Source: Xanthobacteraceae bacterium
Lineage (GTDB): Bacteria; Pseudomonadota; Alphaproteobacteria; Rhizobiales; Xanthobacteraceae
Reading direction: 5' to 3'
DNA length: 64,000 bases
NCBI GenBank assembly: GCA_030037645.1
Contig: JASHQI010000034.1
Coordinates: forward strand, 1-64,000
Shown: positions 52,527 through 61,032 of the stretch, piece after piece
Layout: each line of letters begins with the position of its first letter
Numbering within the stretch: position 1 is the first letter of the stretch
Notes under the pieces: generated by a model
The model's database searches: none
The model's input: only the letters and a program-made list of their open reading frames with translations
What the model was told of the DNA's origin: nothing
Position numbers and translations under genes: made by a program

Positions 52527-53315
52527 ATGACCGATCAAGACCAGACTATAACCGAAGACGAACTCCACGCCTATGTCGACGACGAATTGCCTGCCGAACG
52601 CCGCGCCGCGGTCGAAGCATGGCTCGCGGCGCATCTGGAGGATGCCGCCAAAGTCGCCGCCTGGCGTAACCACGCAGAGTTGCTGAGGGCGCGTTATGGC
52701 GGAGTGGCACGAGAGATACCACCTGAGCGGCTCAATGTCGCGCGACTGGCATGCCGGCGCCGCAATGGATGGATTGCCGTCGCTTCAGCAGCCGCGCTCG
52801 CGGCATTTGTAATCGGCGGTTTCATCGGTTGGACCGTGCGCGGCGTCGAGTCGTCGTCACCCTCTGACCTCACGCGCTTTACCGCCGACGCGCTCGAAGC
52901 GTACCGGCTCTATGTGGTCGAGGTCCGCCATCCGGTCGAGGTGCCTGGCGACCAGCGGCCGCATCTGGTGGAGTGGCTGTCAAAACGGCTCGGTTCGCCA
53001 TTGCGCGCGCCCCAACTCGAGCGGTTGGGATTGAAGCTCGTCGGCGGCCGACTGCTGCCCGGCCCTACCGGGGCCACAGCATTCTTCATGTATGAAGCGC
53101 CGTCGGGCGAGCGGTTTACGCTGTACTGCGGACACACCAGCGCGCACGAGACAGCGCTGCGTTACACTGCAGGCGCGCAGAACGCGGCCTATTATTGGGT
53201 TGACCAAAATCTGGCTTACGTGCTGAGCGGCCCGGCGGAACGCGACACGCTCCTTAAGATCGCGCAAGCCGCCTACGATCAGATCGATCTGCGCTCTCCG
53301 CGACAGGGGGGGTGA
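52527..53315 (+). CDS. anti-sigma factor, single membrane span
   Basis: 262 residues. The cytoplasmic N-terminal about 70 residues (ITEDELHAYVDDELPAERRAAVEAW) have the helical layout of an anti-sigma domain but lack the usual H-x3-C-x2-C zinc motif. A membrane span follows at about residues 85-106 (IAVASAAALAAFVIGGFIGW), and a periplasmic part of about 155 residues contains no obvious known domain. It should hold the adjacent ECF sigma inactive at the membrane until a signal arrives. The gap of 13 bases supports an operon. Confidence 0.88.
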   Translation: MTDQDQTITEDELHAYVDDELPAERRAAVEAWLAAHLEDAAKVAAWRNHAELLRARYGGVAREIPPERLNVARLACRRRNGWIAVASAAALAAFVIGGFIGWTVRGVESSSPSDLTRFTADALEAYRLYVVEVRHPVEVPGDQRPHLVEWLSKRLGSPLRAPQLERLGLKLVGGRLLPGPTGATAFFMYEAPSGERFTLYCGHTSAHETALRYTAGAQNAAYYWVDQNLAYVLSGPAERDTLLKIAQAAYDQIDLRSPRQGG

Positions 53316-53360
53316 GGAATTGTCGTTCCCCGGCCAAGCGCCGCGAGCGGCCCGCAATTT

Positions 53361-53394
53361 TAAGGCCTACACATCGATAAGGCCTACATATCCT
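53361..53394. repeat. 17-bp tandem duplication at the end of the J-domain gene
   Basis: TAAGGCCTACACATCGA is followed directly by TAAGGCCTACATATCCT; the first 12 of 17 bases are identical. The second copy contains the stop codon of the J-domain gene. It is probably a replication-slippage product and has no evident function. Confidence 0.4.
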
Positions 53395-54382
53395 TGCGCG
53401 GATCGTAGCGCTTGTCCCCCTGCCACTTCTTCATCAGTGCTTCGAGCTCGGCATCGCCGCGCTCCGGCAGCATGATGCGAATCGTGGCGAGAAGATCGCC
53501 ACGTCCAGCTTTGGCGGGAAAGCCCTTGCCCTTAAGGCGGAAAGTGCGGCCGCTATTGGTCCACGGCGGGATCGTAAGCTCGACCGGCTTATCGAGTGTT
53601 GGCACGCGCACCTTGGCCCCGAGCGCAGCCTCGTAGAGCGTGATTGGTAAATCGACCCGCACGTCGGCGCCTTCGAGCGTAAAGATCGGATGAGGAGCAA
53701 TGTTGACGGTAATCAGCAAGTCGCCGGCTCCGCCCTGCCCTGCCATACCCTGGCCCTTAAGCCGGATGTGTTGACCGTCGGATATTCCGGCCGGGACCTT
53801 GACGTCGACATCCTTGCCGTTAGGCAGATGCAAGCGCTGAGTGGATCCATTGGCTGCGTCCAGCAGCGATACCGACATTTCAGCCTGGACATCGGCTCCG
53901 ACCCCAAAATCTTCGGGCTCGAATGTCGAGCTGCTACCGCGGCCGCCGCGCGCCCCGGTGCCTGCACCGCCGAAGGCTTGGCGCAAAATATCCTCGAAGC
54001 CGCTGCCGCCGAAATTGCCACCGCGGCCACCGCCACCTCGCCGCGTGGTGCGCGTAAAGCCTTCCGGGCCGAAGCTGAAGCTTTCGAAATGCGCGTCAGG
54101 GCCAAAGCCAGCGCCTGGCCTCGCGCCGCCGCTGAATCCCTCATAACCGTGGAAGCGCGGCTTGCCCTCGGCATCGATCTCGCCGCGATCGTAGGCCTTA
54201 CGCTTGTCTTCTTCGGCCAGAATCTCATGGGCGGCGTTGAGCTCGGCAAAACGCGCCGCCGCCTTGGGATCGTTCTTGTTGGCGTCCGGATGCAGTTTTT
54301 TGGCAAGACGCCGGTAGGCGCTTTTGATGTCGGCTGCACCCGCTTTGCGATCGAGACCAAGGACCTCATAGGGGTCGCGCAT
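53384..54382 (-). CDS. J-domain co-chaperone, CbpA-like (DnaJ C-terminal domain, no zinc finger)
   Basis: 332 residues from the ATG at 54382. The ORF-track start at 54496 adds 38 unrelated residues. GGAG lies nine bases upstream. The J domain is at 1-65 (MRDPYEVLGLDRKA, HPD at about 31), then a Gly/Phe-rich linker (about 70-130), then the two beta-barrel substrate domains (about 130-320, GVGADVQAEMSVSLLDAANG, NIAPHPIFTLEGADVRVDLPITLYEAALGAKV). The Cys-rich zinc domain of DnaJ is absent, so it is CbpA-like. It stimulates the ATPase of DnaK and brings substrates to it. The 3' end carries a small tandem duplication. Confidence 0.93.
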   Translation of the reverse strand: MRDPYEVLGLDRKAGAADIKSAYRRLAKKLHPDANKNDPKAAARFAELNAAHEILAEEDKRKAYDRGEIDAEGKPRFHGYEGFSGGARPGAGFGPDAHFESFSFGPEGFTRTTRRGGGGRGGNFGGSGFEDILRQAFGGAGTGARGGRGSSSTFEPEDFGVGADVQAEMSVSLLDAANGSTQRLHLPNGKDVDVKVPAGISDGQHIRLKGQGMAGQGGAGDLLITVNIAPHPIFTLEGADVRVDLPITLYEAALGAKVRVPTLDKPVELTIPPWTNSGRTFRLKGKGFPAKAGRGDLLATIRIMLPERGDAELEALMKKWQGDKRYDPRKDM

Positions 54383-54514
54383 CCCCAGGAACTCCGCTCT
54401 ACGTTTTTCCGGCCGGCCCGCCGCCCACAGTCCAAATTGACAACGCTTAATGTGGGATGAAAGCGGCATCCCCGCAATGCAACGCCGAATCGGCACATCG
54501 CGATGATAGCCCGG

Positions 54515-54958
54515 TCAGGATTGGCTGAGTGGCTTTAGCTGCTTGACTTCCCATTTGCCGCCAGTGGTACGGCAGGCGGCGCCCTGAAGCCAATCTTGCG
54601 ATGCGCCGTGCATATAGCTCGCCAAGAAACCACGGCACGGCAAGCCCGCTTCCGTATAGGACGTGGCGAGCGGAGTAATGTTGCCACTGGCGCCGGTCTG
54701 CGGATTCTGCCATGGCACGCTGTTGTCCTTACCGCCATGCGCCAAGGCATCTGCAGCGGCGGCCCGTGCATAGGCAAGGTCGCCCTCGGACGGCACCGAG
54801 GCATCGGCTGCATCGGCGCCGCGGTCAGTCGGCGTCGTAAAAGAGCCGGTCTCCACAATGTTGGTATCGTCCTTGGAATATAGCGACGATAGCGGGAAGG
54901 AGCAGCCGCCTGCGGTGAATCCCCACACCAGGGCCACCAGGGCGGTCGAGCACCGCAA
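54515..54958 (-). CDS. RT0821/Lpp0805-like surface lipoprotein
   Basis: About 147 residues. I place the start at a TTG (54958) because the ORF-track start at 55225 runs through the pdxH gene on the other strand. A short hydrophobic leader ending in a lipobox-like TAGGC follows ([15 protein letters not shown]), so it is probably a lipoprotein. The C-terminus has the features I recall from the RT0821/Lpp0805 group: [28 protein letters not shown], and [15 protein letters not shown]. The function is unknown; the group is envelope-located. The start codon is not certain. It lies between the J-domain gene (same strand) and divergent pdxH. Confidence 0.75.
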   Translation of the reverse strand: MRCSTALVALVWGFTAGGCSFPLSSLYSKDDTNIVETGSFTTPTDRGADAADASVPSEGDLAYARAAAADALAHGGKDNSVPWQNPQTGASGNITPLATSYTEAGLPCRGFLASYMHGASQDWLQGAACRTTGGKWEVKQLKPLSQS

Positions 54959-55043
54959 TAGGCGCAGCGCCCCTGTTCCACTATATAAGGACCGGCAGGT
55001 CGCGTACCGGGCACCCGGGGCGAGCACTTGGGTTATCCGCACA

Positions 55044-55685
55044 ATGTCCGACACAGCGCCGATAGAACACCCGGCCTGGTTAACGGGCGGTGACTTCACC
55101 GAGGCTGATGAGCCGCTGCGCCTGTTCGCAGCCTGGTTTGCCGAGGCCCGGCGCACCGAAGCGGTTAATCCCGATGCCATGGCGCTCGCCACCGTCGATC
55201 GTGACGGGCTGCCCAACGCACGCATGGTGCTGTTGAAAGCCTTCGATGATCAGGGCTTCGTGTTCTATACCAACCTGGATAGTGTGAAGGGTCGCGAGCT
55301 CGCTGATGCACCGAAAGCTGCGCTGACGTTTTATTGGAAATCGCTGCAACGCCAAGTGCGCGCACGCGGCAGCGTCGAGCCGGTATCGAAGGAAGAAGCC
55401 GACGCCTATTTCGCTACGCGTTCGCGCATGGCACGGATCGGCGCCTGGGCCAGCAAACAATCGGCAGCCTTGGAAAGCCGTTTGGCTTTCGAGAAAGCGG
55501 TCGCGGTCCACGCCGCAAAATTCGCGATCGGCGACGTGCCGCGGCCGCCAAATTGGTCCGGTTACCGGGTAGTGCCGCAGGAAATCGAGTTTTGGCAGGA
55601 ACGGCCGTTTCGATTGCACGACCGTATCGCTTTCACGCGGTCCACGGTAGGAGCGCCATGGCGCAAGACGCGCCTCTACCCTTGA
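55044..55685 (+). CDS. pdxH: pyridoxamine 5'-phosphate oxidase
   Basis: 213 residues from the ATG at 55044. The ORF-track start at 54858 runs back through the divergent lipoprotein gene. FMN-dependent enzyme oxidising pyridoxine- and pyridoxamine-5'-phosphate to pyridoxal phosphate, the last step of vitamin B6 synthesis and salvage. The FMN/substrate sites are clear: [48 protein letters not shown] and the C-terminal [14 protein letters not shown] with the final W-x-K-x-R-L-Y-P. It is followed 14 bases later by an SDR gene. Confidence 0.96.
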   Translation: MSDTAPIEHPAWLTGGDFTEADEPLRLFAAWFAEARRTEAVNPDAMALATVDRDGLPNARMVLLKAFDDQGFVFYTNLDSVKGRELADAPKAALTFYWKSLQRQVRARGSVEPVSKEEADAYFATRSRMARIGAWASKQSAALESRLAFEKAVAVHAAKFAIGDVPRPPNWSGYRVVPQEIEFWQERPFRLHDRIAFTRSTVGAPWRKTRLYP

Positions 55686-55699
55686 GTTAGAGATATATC

Positions 55700-56443
55700 A
55701 TGGCAACGACCAACCAGCCGCGCCGCACGCTCCTGCTCACCGGAGCCAGCCGCGGCATCGGCCATGCTACGGTCAAGCGATTCTCGGCCGCGGGATGGCG
55801 CGTTATCACCTGCTCACGGCATCCGTTTCCAGAAAACTGCCCGTGGGAAGCCGGACCGGAAGACCATATTCAGGTTGATCTGGCCAACCCCGAAAACACC
55901 GAGGAGGCGATCGCGGAAACCAGGCGCCGCGTGCACGGCGAACTGCACGCGCTGGTCAACAATGCCGCGATCTCGCCAAAAACCGATGGCGGCAAGCGAC
56001 TCGGCTCGATCGAGACCTCGCGCGACGATTGGCATCACATTTTTCAGGTGAATTTTTTCGCACCGATCATGTTGGCGCGCGGGCTGCTCGACGAATTGAA
56101 AGCCGCCAAAGGCTCCGTCGTCAACGTCACCTCGATCGCCGGATCGCGCGTGCACCCCTTCGCCGGCGCCGCCTATGCGACATCGAAGGCGGCGCTGGCC
56201 GCGTTGACGCGCGAGATGGCGGCCGACTTCGGTCCGCTCGGCATCCGCGTCAACGCCATTGCGCCGGGAGAGATCGACACGGCGATGCTATCGCCTGGAA
56301 CAGATAAGATCGTCGAGCACATTCCGATGCACCGCCTCGGGACGCCCGACGAGGTGGCGAAGATCATTTACGTGTTGTGCACCGAGACCTCTTCCTACGT
56401 CAACGGCGCCGAAATCCACATCAACGGCGGCCAGCACGTGTGA
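55700..56443 (+). CDS. short-chain dehydrogenase/reductase, classical
   Basis: 247 residues. TGASRGIGHA binds the cofactor, NNAA follows at about residue 90, the catalytic Ser is in VNVTSIAGS and the Tyr/Lys in YATSKAAL. The proline after the active site is in IAPGEIDTAM. Classical SDRs of this size reduce a keto group or oxidise an alcohol with NAD(P). The gene follows pdxH by 14 bases in the same orientation, but the families are unrelated in function, so this is only genomic neighbourhood. Substrate unknown. Confidence 0.93.
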   Translation: MATTNQPRRTLLLTGASRGIGHATVKRFSAAGWRVITCSRHPFPENCPWEAGPEDHIQVDLANPENTEEAIAETRRRVHGELHALVNNAAISPKTDGGKRLGSIETSRDDWHHIFQVNFFAPIMLARGLLDELKAAKGSVVNVTSIAGSRVHPFAGAAYATSKAALAALTREMAADFGPLGIRVNAIAPGEIDTAMLSPGTDKIVEHIPMHRLGTPDEVAKIIYVLCTETSSYVNGAEIHINGGQHV

Positions 56444-56459
56444 GGCGACAATCTCCGGG

Positions 56460-57671
56460 CTAACTGTGCAAGAAATCCAGCACCGCGGTTTCGGCGAGCA
56501 CCGCTTCGGGAACGCTATGGCGCGCCGAGCGGGCGCGTTCCACCGCAGTCTGCGTCGCCTGCAGATAGGCGCCGAGGTGGCGCGCCCGCTCGATGATTTT
56601 CCGGTTTTCCGGCAGGCGTTGCGCCTCGAAGCGACGTAGTCCCGCCTCGACGTTGTCGCCGTCAAGGGCTTCAGCAAGTGCCGCCGCATCGTCGGCCGCC
56701 TTGGAAACGCCGGCGGCGACATGCGGCCGCGCCACGAAGGCCGCATCGCCGATAATGGCGACGCGGCCGAAGGCGAGGCGCGGGCTCTCGAGATCATAGA
56801 TCGGCTGCAGGATGGGCTCGTCGATCAGCCGCACGATGGCGCGAAACTGCGGCGCCAACAGACGCTCGGCCGCATCGCGCATGGCGGCGATAGCCTCGCG
56901 GCGGATCAGAGGGGGCGGTATCGAGATGGAATGGGTGACGCCGCTCTCGTCGGTGAGCAGCCACGGCAACTCCGTATTCTCATCCGCCGGGCGGTACCAG
57001 ACCACGTTGTAGCGGCGCTGCCCGACGCGCAGCTCGTTGTCGGGTCCAGCGACCGGATAGCCGAGGCATTGCTCCCCTGGCGGCAGGCAAAACGTCATCA
57101 GCTCGAAAAGCTCGTCGTGGATGGGCCCTGGGATTGAGCTTTCCGGCAACAGCGCCCGCCAAGCCGAATAGCCGGCATAGAGCGGGACAACATCGGGCAG
57201 GCATTGCTGGCGCACGGTCGAGCGCAAGCCGTCGGCGCCGACCAATACATCGGTTTGCACCGCGCTACCGTCGCGCAAATGCGCGACCACGCGCCGGCCG
57301 GTTTGTTCGAATGCCGTCACGCTGCAGCCGCGATGATAGCGCTGGGACGGGAACGCATCGCGCAACACACGGTAGACCCGTTCCCACGACGTGAGCACTT
57401 GCGGGCATTCAATGGTAGCTGCCGTGCGACCTGTCGCGTCGAGAATCTTTCGCGTCGTCATCGCCACCCCGAGATCGCGCGTATCGAGCCCGAGCGCATC
57501 GAGCCACGCGATCAGCTCAGCCTGGGCCACGATGCCGGCGCCGCGATCGGCAAGCTCGGTTTGCACGCGCTCGAAAATCTCGACATCCCAGCCGCGCCGC
57601 GTCAGCATGATGCCGGCCAGGAGCCCGCTCATCGAGCCACCGACGACCAGCGCCCGGCGTTGCCCCAGCAT
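56460..57671 (-). CDS. FAD-dependent monooxygenase (2,6-dihydroxypyridine 3-monooxygenase type)
   Basis: 403 residues from the ATG at 57671. The ORF-track start at 57683 is a GTG four codons earlier. Class A flavoprotein hydroxylase: VVGGSMSGLLAGIML at the N-terminus, the DG motif in VLVGADGLRSTVRQQC (about residue 150), and GDAAFVARPHVAAGVSKAADDA as the GD motif (about residue 300). The overall segment order resembles 2,6-dihydroxypyridine 3-hydroxylase from nicotinate breakdown. It is divergent from the cupin gene at 57753, with about 80 bases between. An N-heterocycle or phenol substrate is possible but unproven. Confidence 0.9.
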   Translation of the reverse strand: MLGQRRALVVGGSMSGLLAGIMLTRRGWDVEIFERVQTELADRGAGIVAQAELIAWLDALGLDTRDLGVAMTTRKILDATGRTAATIECPQVLTSWERVYRVLRDAFPSQRYHRGCSVTAFEQTGRRVVAHLRDGSAVQTDVLVGADGLRSTVRQQCLPDVVPLYAGYSAWRALLPESSIPGPIHDELFELMTFCLPPGEQCLGYPVAGPDNELRVGQRRYNVVWYRPADENTELPWLLTDESGVTHSISIPPPLIRREAIAAMRDAAERLLAPQFRAIVRLIDEPILQPIYDLESPRLAFGRVAIIGDAAFVARPHVAAGVSKAADDAAALAEALDGDNVEAGLRRFEAQRLPENRKIIERARHLGAYLQATQTAVERARSARHSVPEAVLAETAVLDFLHS

Positions 57672-57752
57672 GCGAAATCCCACTATTTTCCGAGCTATTT
57701 GCCAGCCCGCGATGGTTTTCTATATTGTGCCAATAAACAGAGGAGGAATGCC

Positions 57753-58196
57753 ATGGCTCTCACAATGCTCGATAAGACAACCGACCGCAGCGACAGCTCG
57801 GCTTGGCCAAGCGCCGTCGCGGCGGAATTCGAGCGCGAGCGCCAAAACAACAACGGTTGCGTGGGCACGACGCTGCTTTCGGAGAACGAGAAGGTGCGGG
57901 CGTGGATCATCCGTCTGGCGCCCGGCGAGCGGATCGGTTTTCACCGTCACGTGCTCGATTACTTCTGGACCTCGGTCTCGGGCGGCCACGGACGCCAACA
58001 CGTCCACGACGGCACCACCGTTGAATACACCTACCGGCCCGGCGAGACCCGACATGAGACCTATGGGCCGGGCCAGTACAAGGTCCACGACCTCGAAAAT
58101 ATCGGCGACAAGGACATGGTCTTCATGACCATCGAATTCGTGAACAGCGCCAATAAGCCGCTGGCCATTCCCGATAAAGTGCGCGCCGCGGCGTAG
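57753..58196 (+). CDS. small cupin-domain protein
   Basis: 147 residues from the ATG at 57753, which has GAGGAGG just upstream. The ORF-track start at 57204 runs through the divergent monooxygenase. A single small beta-barrel cupin: the metal-binding region is ERIGFHRHVLDYFWT (His-x-His, about residue 70), and the second motif region includes the His of TYGPGQYKVHDLE. It has no catalytic tag and could be a metal-bound isomerase, a dioxygenase or a binding protein. It probably shares a control region with the divergent monooxygenase and precedes the Liv transporter operon by about 180 bases. Confidence 0.85.
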   Translation: MALTMLDKTTDRSDSSAWPSAVAAEFERERQNNNGCVGTTLLSENEKVRAWIIRLAPGERIGFHRHVLDYFWTSVSGGHGRQHVHDGTTVEYTYRPGETRHETYGPGQYKVHDLENIGDKDMVFMTIEFVNSANKPLAIPDKVRAAA

Positions 58197-58220
58197 TGTC
58201 CCGGCCGCCATTTCCCTCTG

Positions 58221-58250
58221 TCATACCCCGCAAAAGCAGGGCATCCAGTA
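58221..58250. repeat. dispersed palindromic element (TACCCCGC...GCAGGG...ATCCAGTA)
   Basis: ACCCCGC and GCAGGG(C) form a short stem around AAAA, followed by ATCCAGTA. The same pattern, with ATCCAGTA after the second arm, is common between genes in Hyphomicrobiales (recollection, not a search). It lies between the cupin and the Liv operon. Confidence 0.45.
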
Positions 58251-58375
58251 TTCCCAGTCTCGGAAGAAGTTGTCGCTGCAACGATTACCGATCATTCGCC
58301 TCTGCGGAGGATGACACTGTCGAAATCGTCTAGCCAAGCCGCAAGGCTTCCTGCACACTCGGGCAGGGCTGTTGA

Positions 58376-59251
58376 ATGATCTTTTCCTTCGATCTCATCA
58401 TCAATGCCATCGTATCGGGCATTTTGATCGGCGGATTCTACGCAGCAGTGACATGCGGCGTGTCGCTGGCGTTCGGCATCCTCGACATCGTCAATATCGC
58501 TCATCCCGCCTTTATCATCCTCGGCTCTTACGTCGCCTATATCGCCAACGTCGATCTCGGCTTGGATCCGGTCGTCACCGCCATCATCATGCTGCCGGCG
58601 TTCTACGCACTCGGCGTCGCCATCTATCAAATCTACTATGTCTCGTTCGAGAGGCGCGGCCAGGAATCGTTGCGCGGCCTCGCCTTCTTCTTCGGCCTCT
58701 TATTCATTACCGAAGTGACGCTGGTGCTGACTTTCGGCGTCGACTACCGCTACGTCAATGCGTCCTATATCGGTCCGACTTGGCATCTAGGCGACGTGGA
58801 TATGCCGCTTCGGCTGTTCGTACCCTGCGTGATTTCGCTTGCCCTGATCGCGGTCCTGCAACTCCTCCTCACACGCACATTCATCGGACGCGCCATCATG
58901 GCAGTGGCGCAGGATCAGCTTGCGTTGCGCCTCATGGCGGTCGATCCGATCCGCATCAAGCGCATCGCGTTCGGTATTTCGATTGCGACGGCATCGCTGG
59001 CCGGCGCTTTCCTTATCATCATCCAGCCGGTGGAGCCCTCGGTTGGGCGTGAATATATCGGCCGTGTCTTCGCCATTTGCGTACTCGGTGGCATGGGCAG
59101 CCTGCCAGGCACCATAATCGCCGCGATTCTGATCGGTATCGTAGAAAGCTTCACGTCGACCTTCTACGGTCCGTCGTGGGCGCCCGCGGTATCGTTTGGA
59201 TTTTTGCTGCTGACGCTCGCGGTGCGGCCAGCTGGCCTATTGGGGCGGTGA
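58376..59251 (+). CDS. branched-chain amino acid-type ABC permease, LivH-like
   Basis: 291 residues with about eight hydrophobic segments of the LivH family. The conserved loop is GRAIMAVAQDQLALRLMAVD (about residues 175-195), and IGRVFAICVLGGMGSLPGTIIAAILIGIVE (about 225-255) is the typical second signature. LivHM permeases import branched-chain amino acids, but in this order of bacteria many serve aromatic or other organic compounds. First gene of a four-gene operon (HMGF) that lacks a receptor gene in the window. A hairpin-like repeat lies upstream. Confidence 0.94.
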   Translation: MIFSFDLIINAIVSGILIGGFYAAVTCGVSLAFGILDIVNIAHPAFIILGSYVAYIANVDLGLDPVVTAIIMLPAFYALGVAIYQIYYVSFERRGQESLRGLAFFFGLLFITEVTLVLTFGVDYRYVNASYIGPTWHLGDVDMPLRLFVPCVISLALIAVLQLLLTRTFIGRAIMAVAQDQLALRLMAVDPIRIKRIAFGISIATASLAGAFLIIIQPVEPSVGREYIGRVFAICVLGGMGSLPGTIIAAILIGIVESFTSTFYGPSWAPAVSFGFLLLTLAVRPAGLLGR

Positions 59252-59254
59252 GCT

Positions 59255-60304
59255 GTGCGCACGCCCATTTTTCTCCTCATCAGCCTCCTCATCGCCGCTG
59301 CGGTGTTCGGCGCCGCAATCGCCGCCGGCAACGATTACATCTTCTTTGCCGGCTATGTTGTGATGCAATATGTTGTGCTCGCAACCGCCTGGAACATCCT
59401 CGGCGGCTATTGCGGTTACGTCAATTTCGGCACGGCGGCGTTTTTCGCGCTCGGCGCCTACTCGACCGTGGCAATCTACAAGTACACGACGAACAACGAT
59501 ACCTTTCCGATACCAATACCGGTTCTGATGCTGATCGGCGGCGTGGTATCGGGCATCGTCGGCTTCGGCATGGGATATTTGACGCTGCGGCTGCGTGGCG
59601 CATTCTTCGCCATCGCGACGCTAGCGCTCGCCGTCGTGCTGGAAACGCTGGTGGTCAATTGGGAGTACGTCGGCGGCTCGCGTGGCGCCTACATCCTGCG
59701 CCCCGAGACAGTCCCGATAGTAGGCAACTATGTCAGATATTTATTCCTCATCATGCTGCTGCTCGCCGTGGCCGCGCTGACCGTTGCACGGTTGATCGAG
59801 CATTCTCGCCTCGGCTATGGCCTAGCCACCATTCGCGACGATGAACTTGCAGCGGAGGCATCCGGCGTGCCGACGCTGCGATTGAAACTGATCGCAACTA
59901 CGATTTCCGGCGCGCTGATGGGAATGGCAGGCGCGCCATTCCCCTACTACATCAGCTATCTGCAACCGGACTCGACGTTCGGATTCGATTACGCCGTGAA
60001 CTCGATCGCGATGGCATTGATCGGAGGTACGACGAACTGGATCGGTCCGCTGATCGGCGCGGTCGTGCTGGGCACGCTGCAGCAGATCGCCACCGTCACG
60101 ATCTCATCCGCGGTCAATCTCTTGATCGTCGGGCTTCTCCTGGTCTTCTTCGTCATCGTCGCGCCAAATGGTATTCTCGGTTTGGTGCACAAATATTTGC
60201 GGCGCAAGCCGGACGACTTCGTCGGTCGCCGCCGCATCGGGATCGATGCGCCGGAAGCCGCACCGCAATCAGTGCCGGGCACCGCGCCGGGACCTTCGCT
60301 ATGA
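59255..60304 (+). CDS. branched-chain amino acid-type ABC permease, LivM-like
   Basis: 349 residues with about nine hydrophobic segments. The pattern AWNILGGYCGYVNFGTAAFFALGAYS (about 45-70) and GLATIRDDELAAEASGVPTLRLKLIA (about 190-215) are LivM signatures. The last 35 residues are polar and Pro/Ala-rich. It is 3 bases after LivH and overlaps LivG by four bases (ATGA). Together with LivH it forms the membrane channel of the importer. Confidence 0.94.
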   Translation: MRTPIFLLISLLIAAAVFGAAIAAGNDYIFFAGYVVMQYVVLATAWNILGGYCGYVNFGTAAFFALGAYSTVAIYKYTTNNDTFPIPIPVLMLIGGVVSGIVGFGMGYLTLRLRGAFFAIATLALAVVLETLVVNWEYVGGSRGAYILRPETVPIVGNYVRYLFLIMLLLAVAALTVARLIEHSRLGYGLATIRDDELAAEASGVPTLRLKLIATTISGALMGMAGAPFPYYISYLQPDSTFGFDYAVNSIAMALIGGTTNWIGPLIGAVVLGTLQQIATVTISSAVNLLIVGLLLVFFVIVAPNGILGLVHKYLRRKPDDFVGRRRIGIDAPEAAPQSVPGTAPGPSL

Positions 60305-61032
60305 GCGACCTGCTCGCGGTTGACAATCTCGGCAAACGCTTCGGCGGTTTCGTTGCGCTGGAAGACATTTCGCTTTCGATTGCGGCGGGCGAACGACTGG
60401 GCCTGATCGGCCCAAACGGCTCGGGCAAGAGCACGCTGGTCAATTGCATCTGCGGCACGCTGCGCAACGAGCGGGGCTCCGTGCGGTTTGCCGGCCAGGC
60501 GATTGACCGCCTTGCCGCACATCAGCGAACACACCTCGGGCTGGCCCGCAGCTTCCAATTACCCCGGCCGTTCGTGAGCCTCACGCTGCTCGACAATATC
60601 CGCATCCCGCTCCTTTATACGGTGGAGGCCCGCGGCACCCGCCATTCCGCGCAATCCGTCGTGGCGCGATCCGAGCAGTTGTTGAGCGAGGTCGGACTGC
60701 AGGACAAGGCACACAAGCTGCCGCGCGACCTGACCCAAGTCGAGATGCGCAAGCTCGAATTGGCGCGCGCCATGGCGGCGGAGCCAAAACTCCTGATCGC
60801 CGATGAATCGATGGCGGGACTGACCCATTCGGAGGTCGAGGATATCCTGACTCTTCTGGTGCGGCTGAACGAGCAAGGCGTTTCGATCATCCTCATCGAG
60901 CACATCATGCGCGCCGTGATGAGTTTCTCGCGACGCCTGGTCGTGCTGGTGTCGGGACGAAAAATCGCCGATGGCGAGCCCAACGAAGTCATGCGCGATC
61001 CCGAAGTGGAAAGGGCTTACCTTGGCCAGTAG
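60301..61032 (+). CDS. branched-chain amino acid-type ABC ATPase, LivG-like
   Basis: 243 residues. Walker A is GPNGSGKSTL, the Q-loop region is GLARSFQLPRP, and Walker B is LLIADESMAGL with the catalytic Glu. The ABC signature is unusual: LTQVEMRKLELARAM instead of LSGGQ-like, as in a subset of LivG proteins. The catalytic residues are otherwise intact. ATGA overlap with LivM and an 11-base overlap with LivF point to coupled translation. Confidence 0.94.
   Translation: MSDLLAVDNLGKRFGGFVALEDISLSIAAGERLGLIGPNGSGKSTLVNCICGTLRNERGSVRFAGQAIDRLAAHQRTHLGLARSFQLPRPFVSLTLLDNIRIPLLYTVEARGTRHSAQSVVARSEQLLSEVGLQDKAHKLPRDLTQVEMRKLELARAMAAEPKLLIADESMAGLTHSEVEDILTLLVRLNEQGVSIILIEHIMRAVMSFSRRLVVLVSGRKIADGEPNEVMRDPEVERAYLGQ

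Noticed and set aside
57204-57752. N-terminal extension of the cupin ORF as given in the track
   Set aside because: It runs antisense through the monooxygenase gene, and a strong GAGGAGG site before the ATG at 57753 marks the true start.
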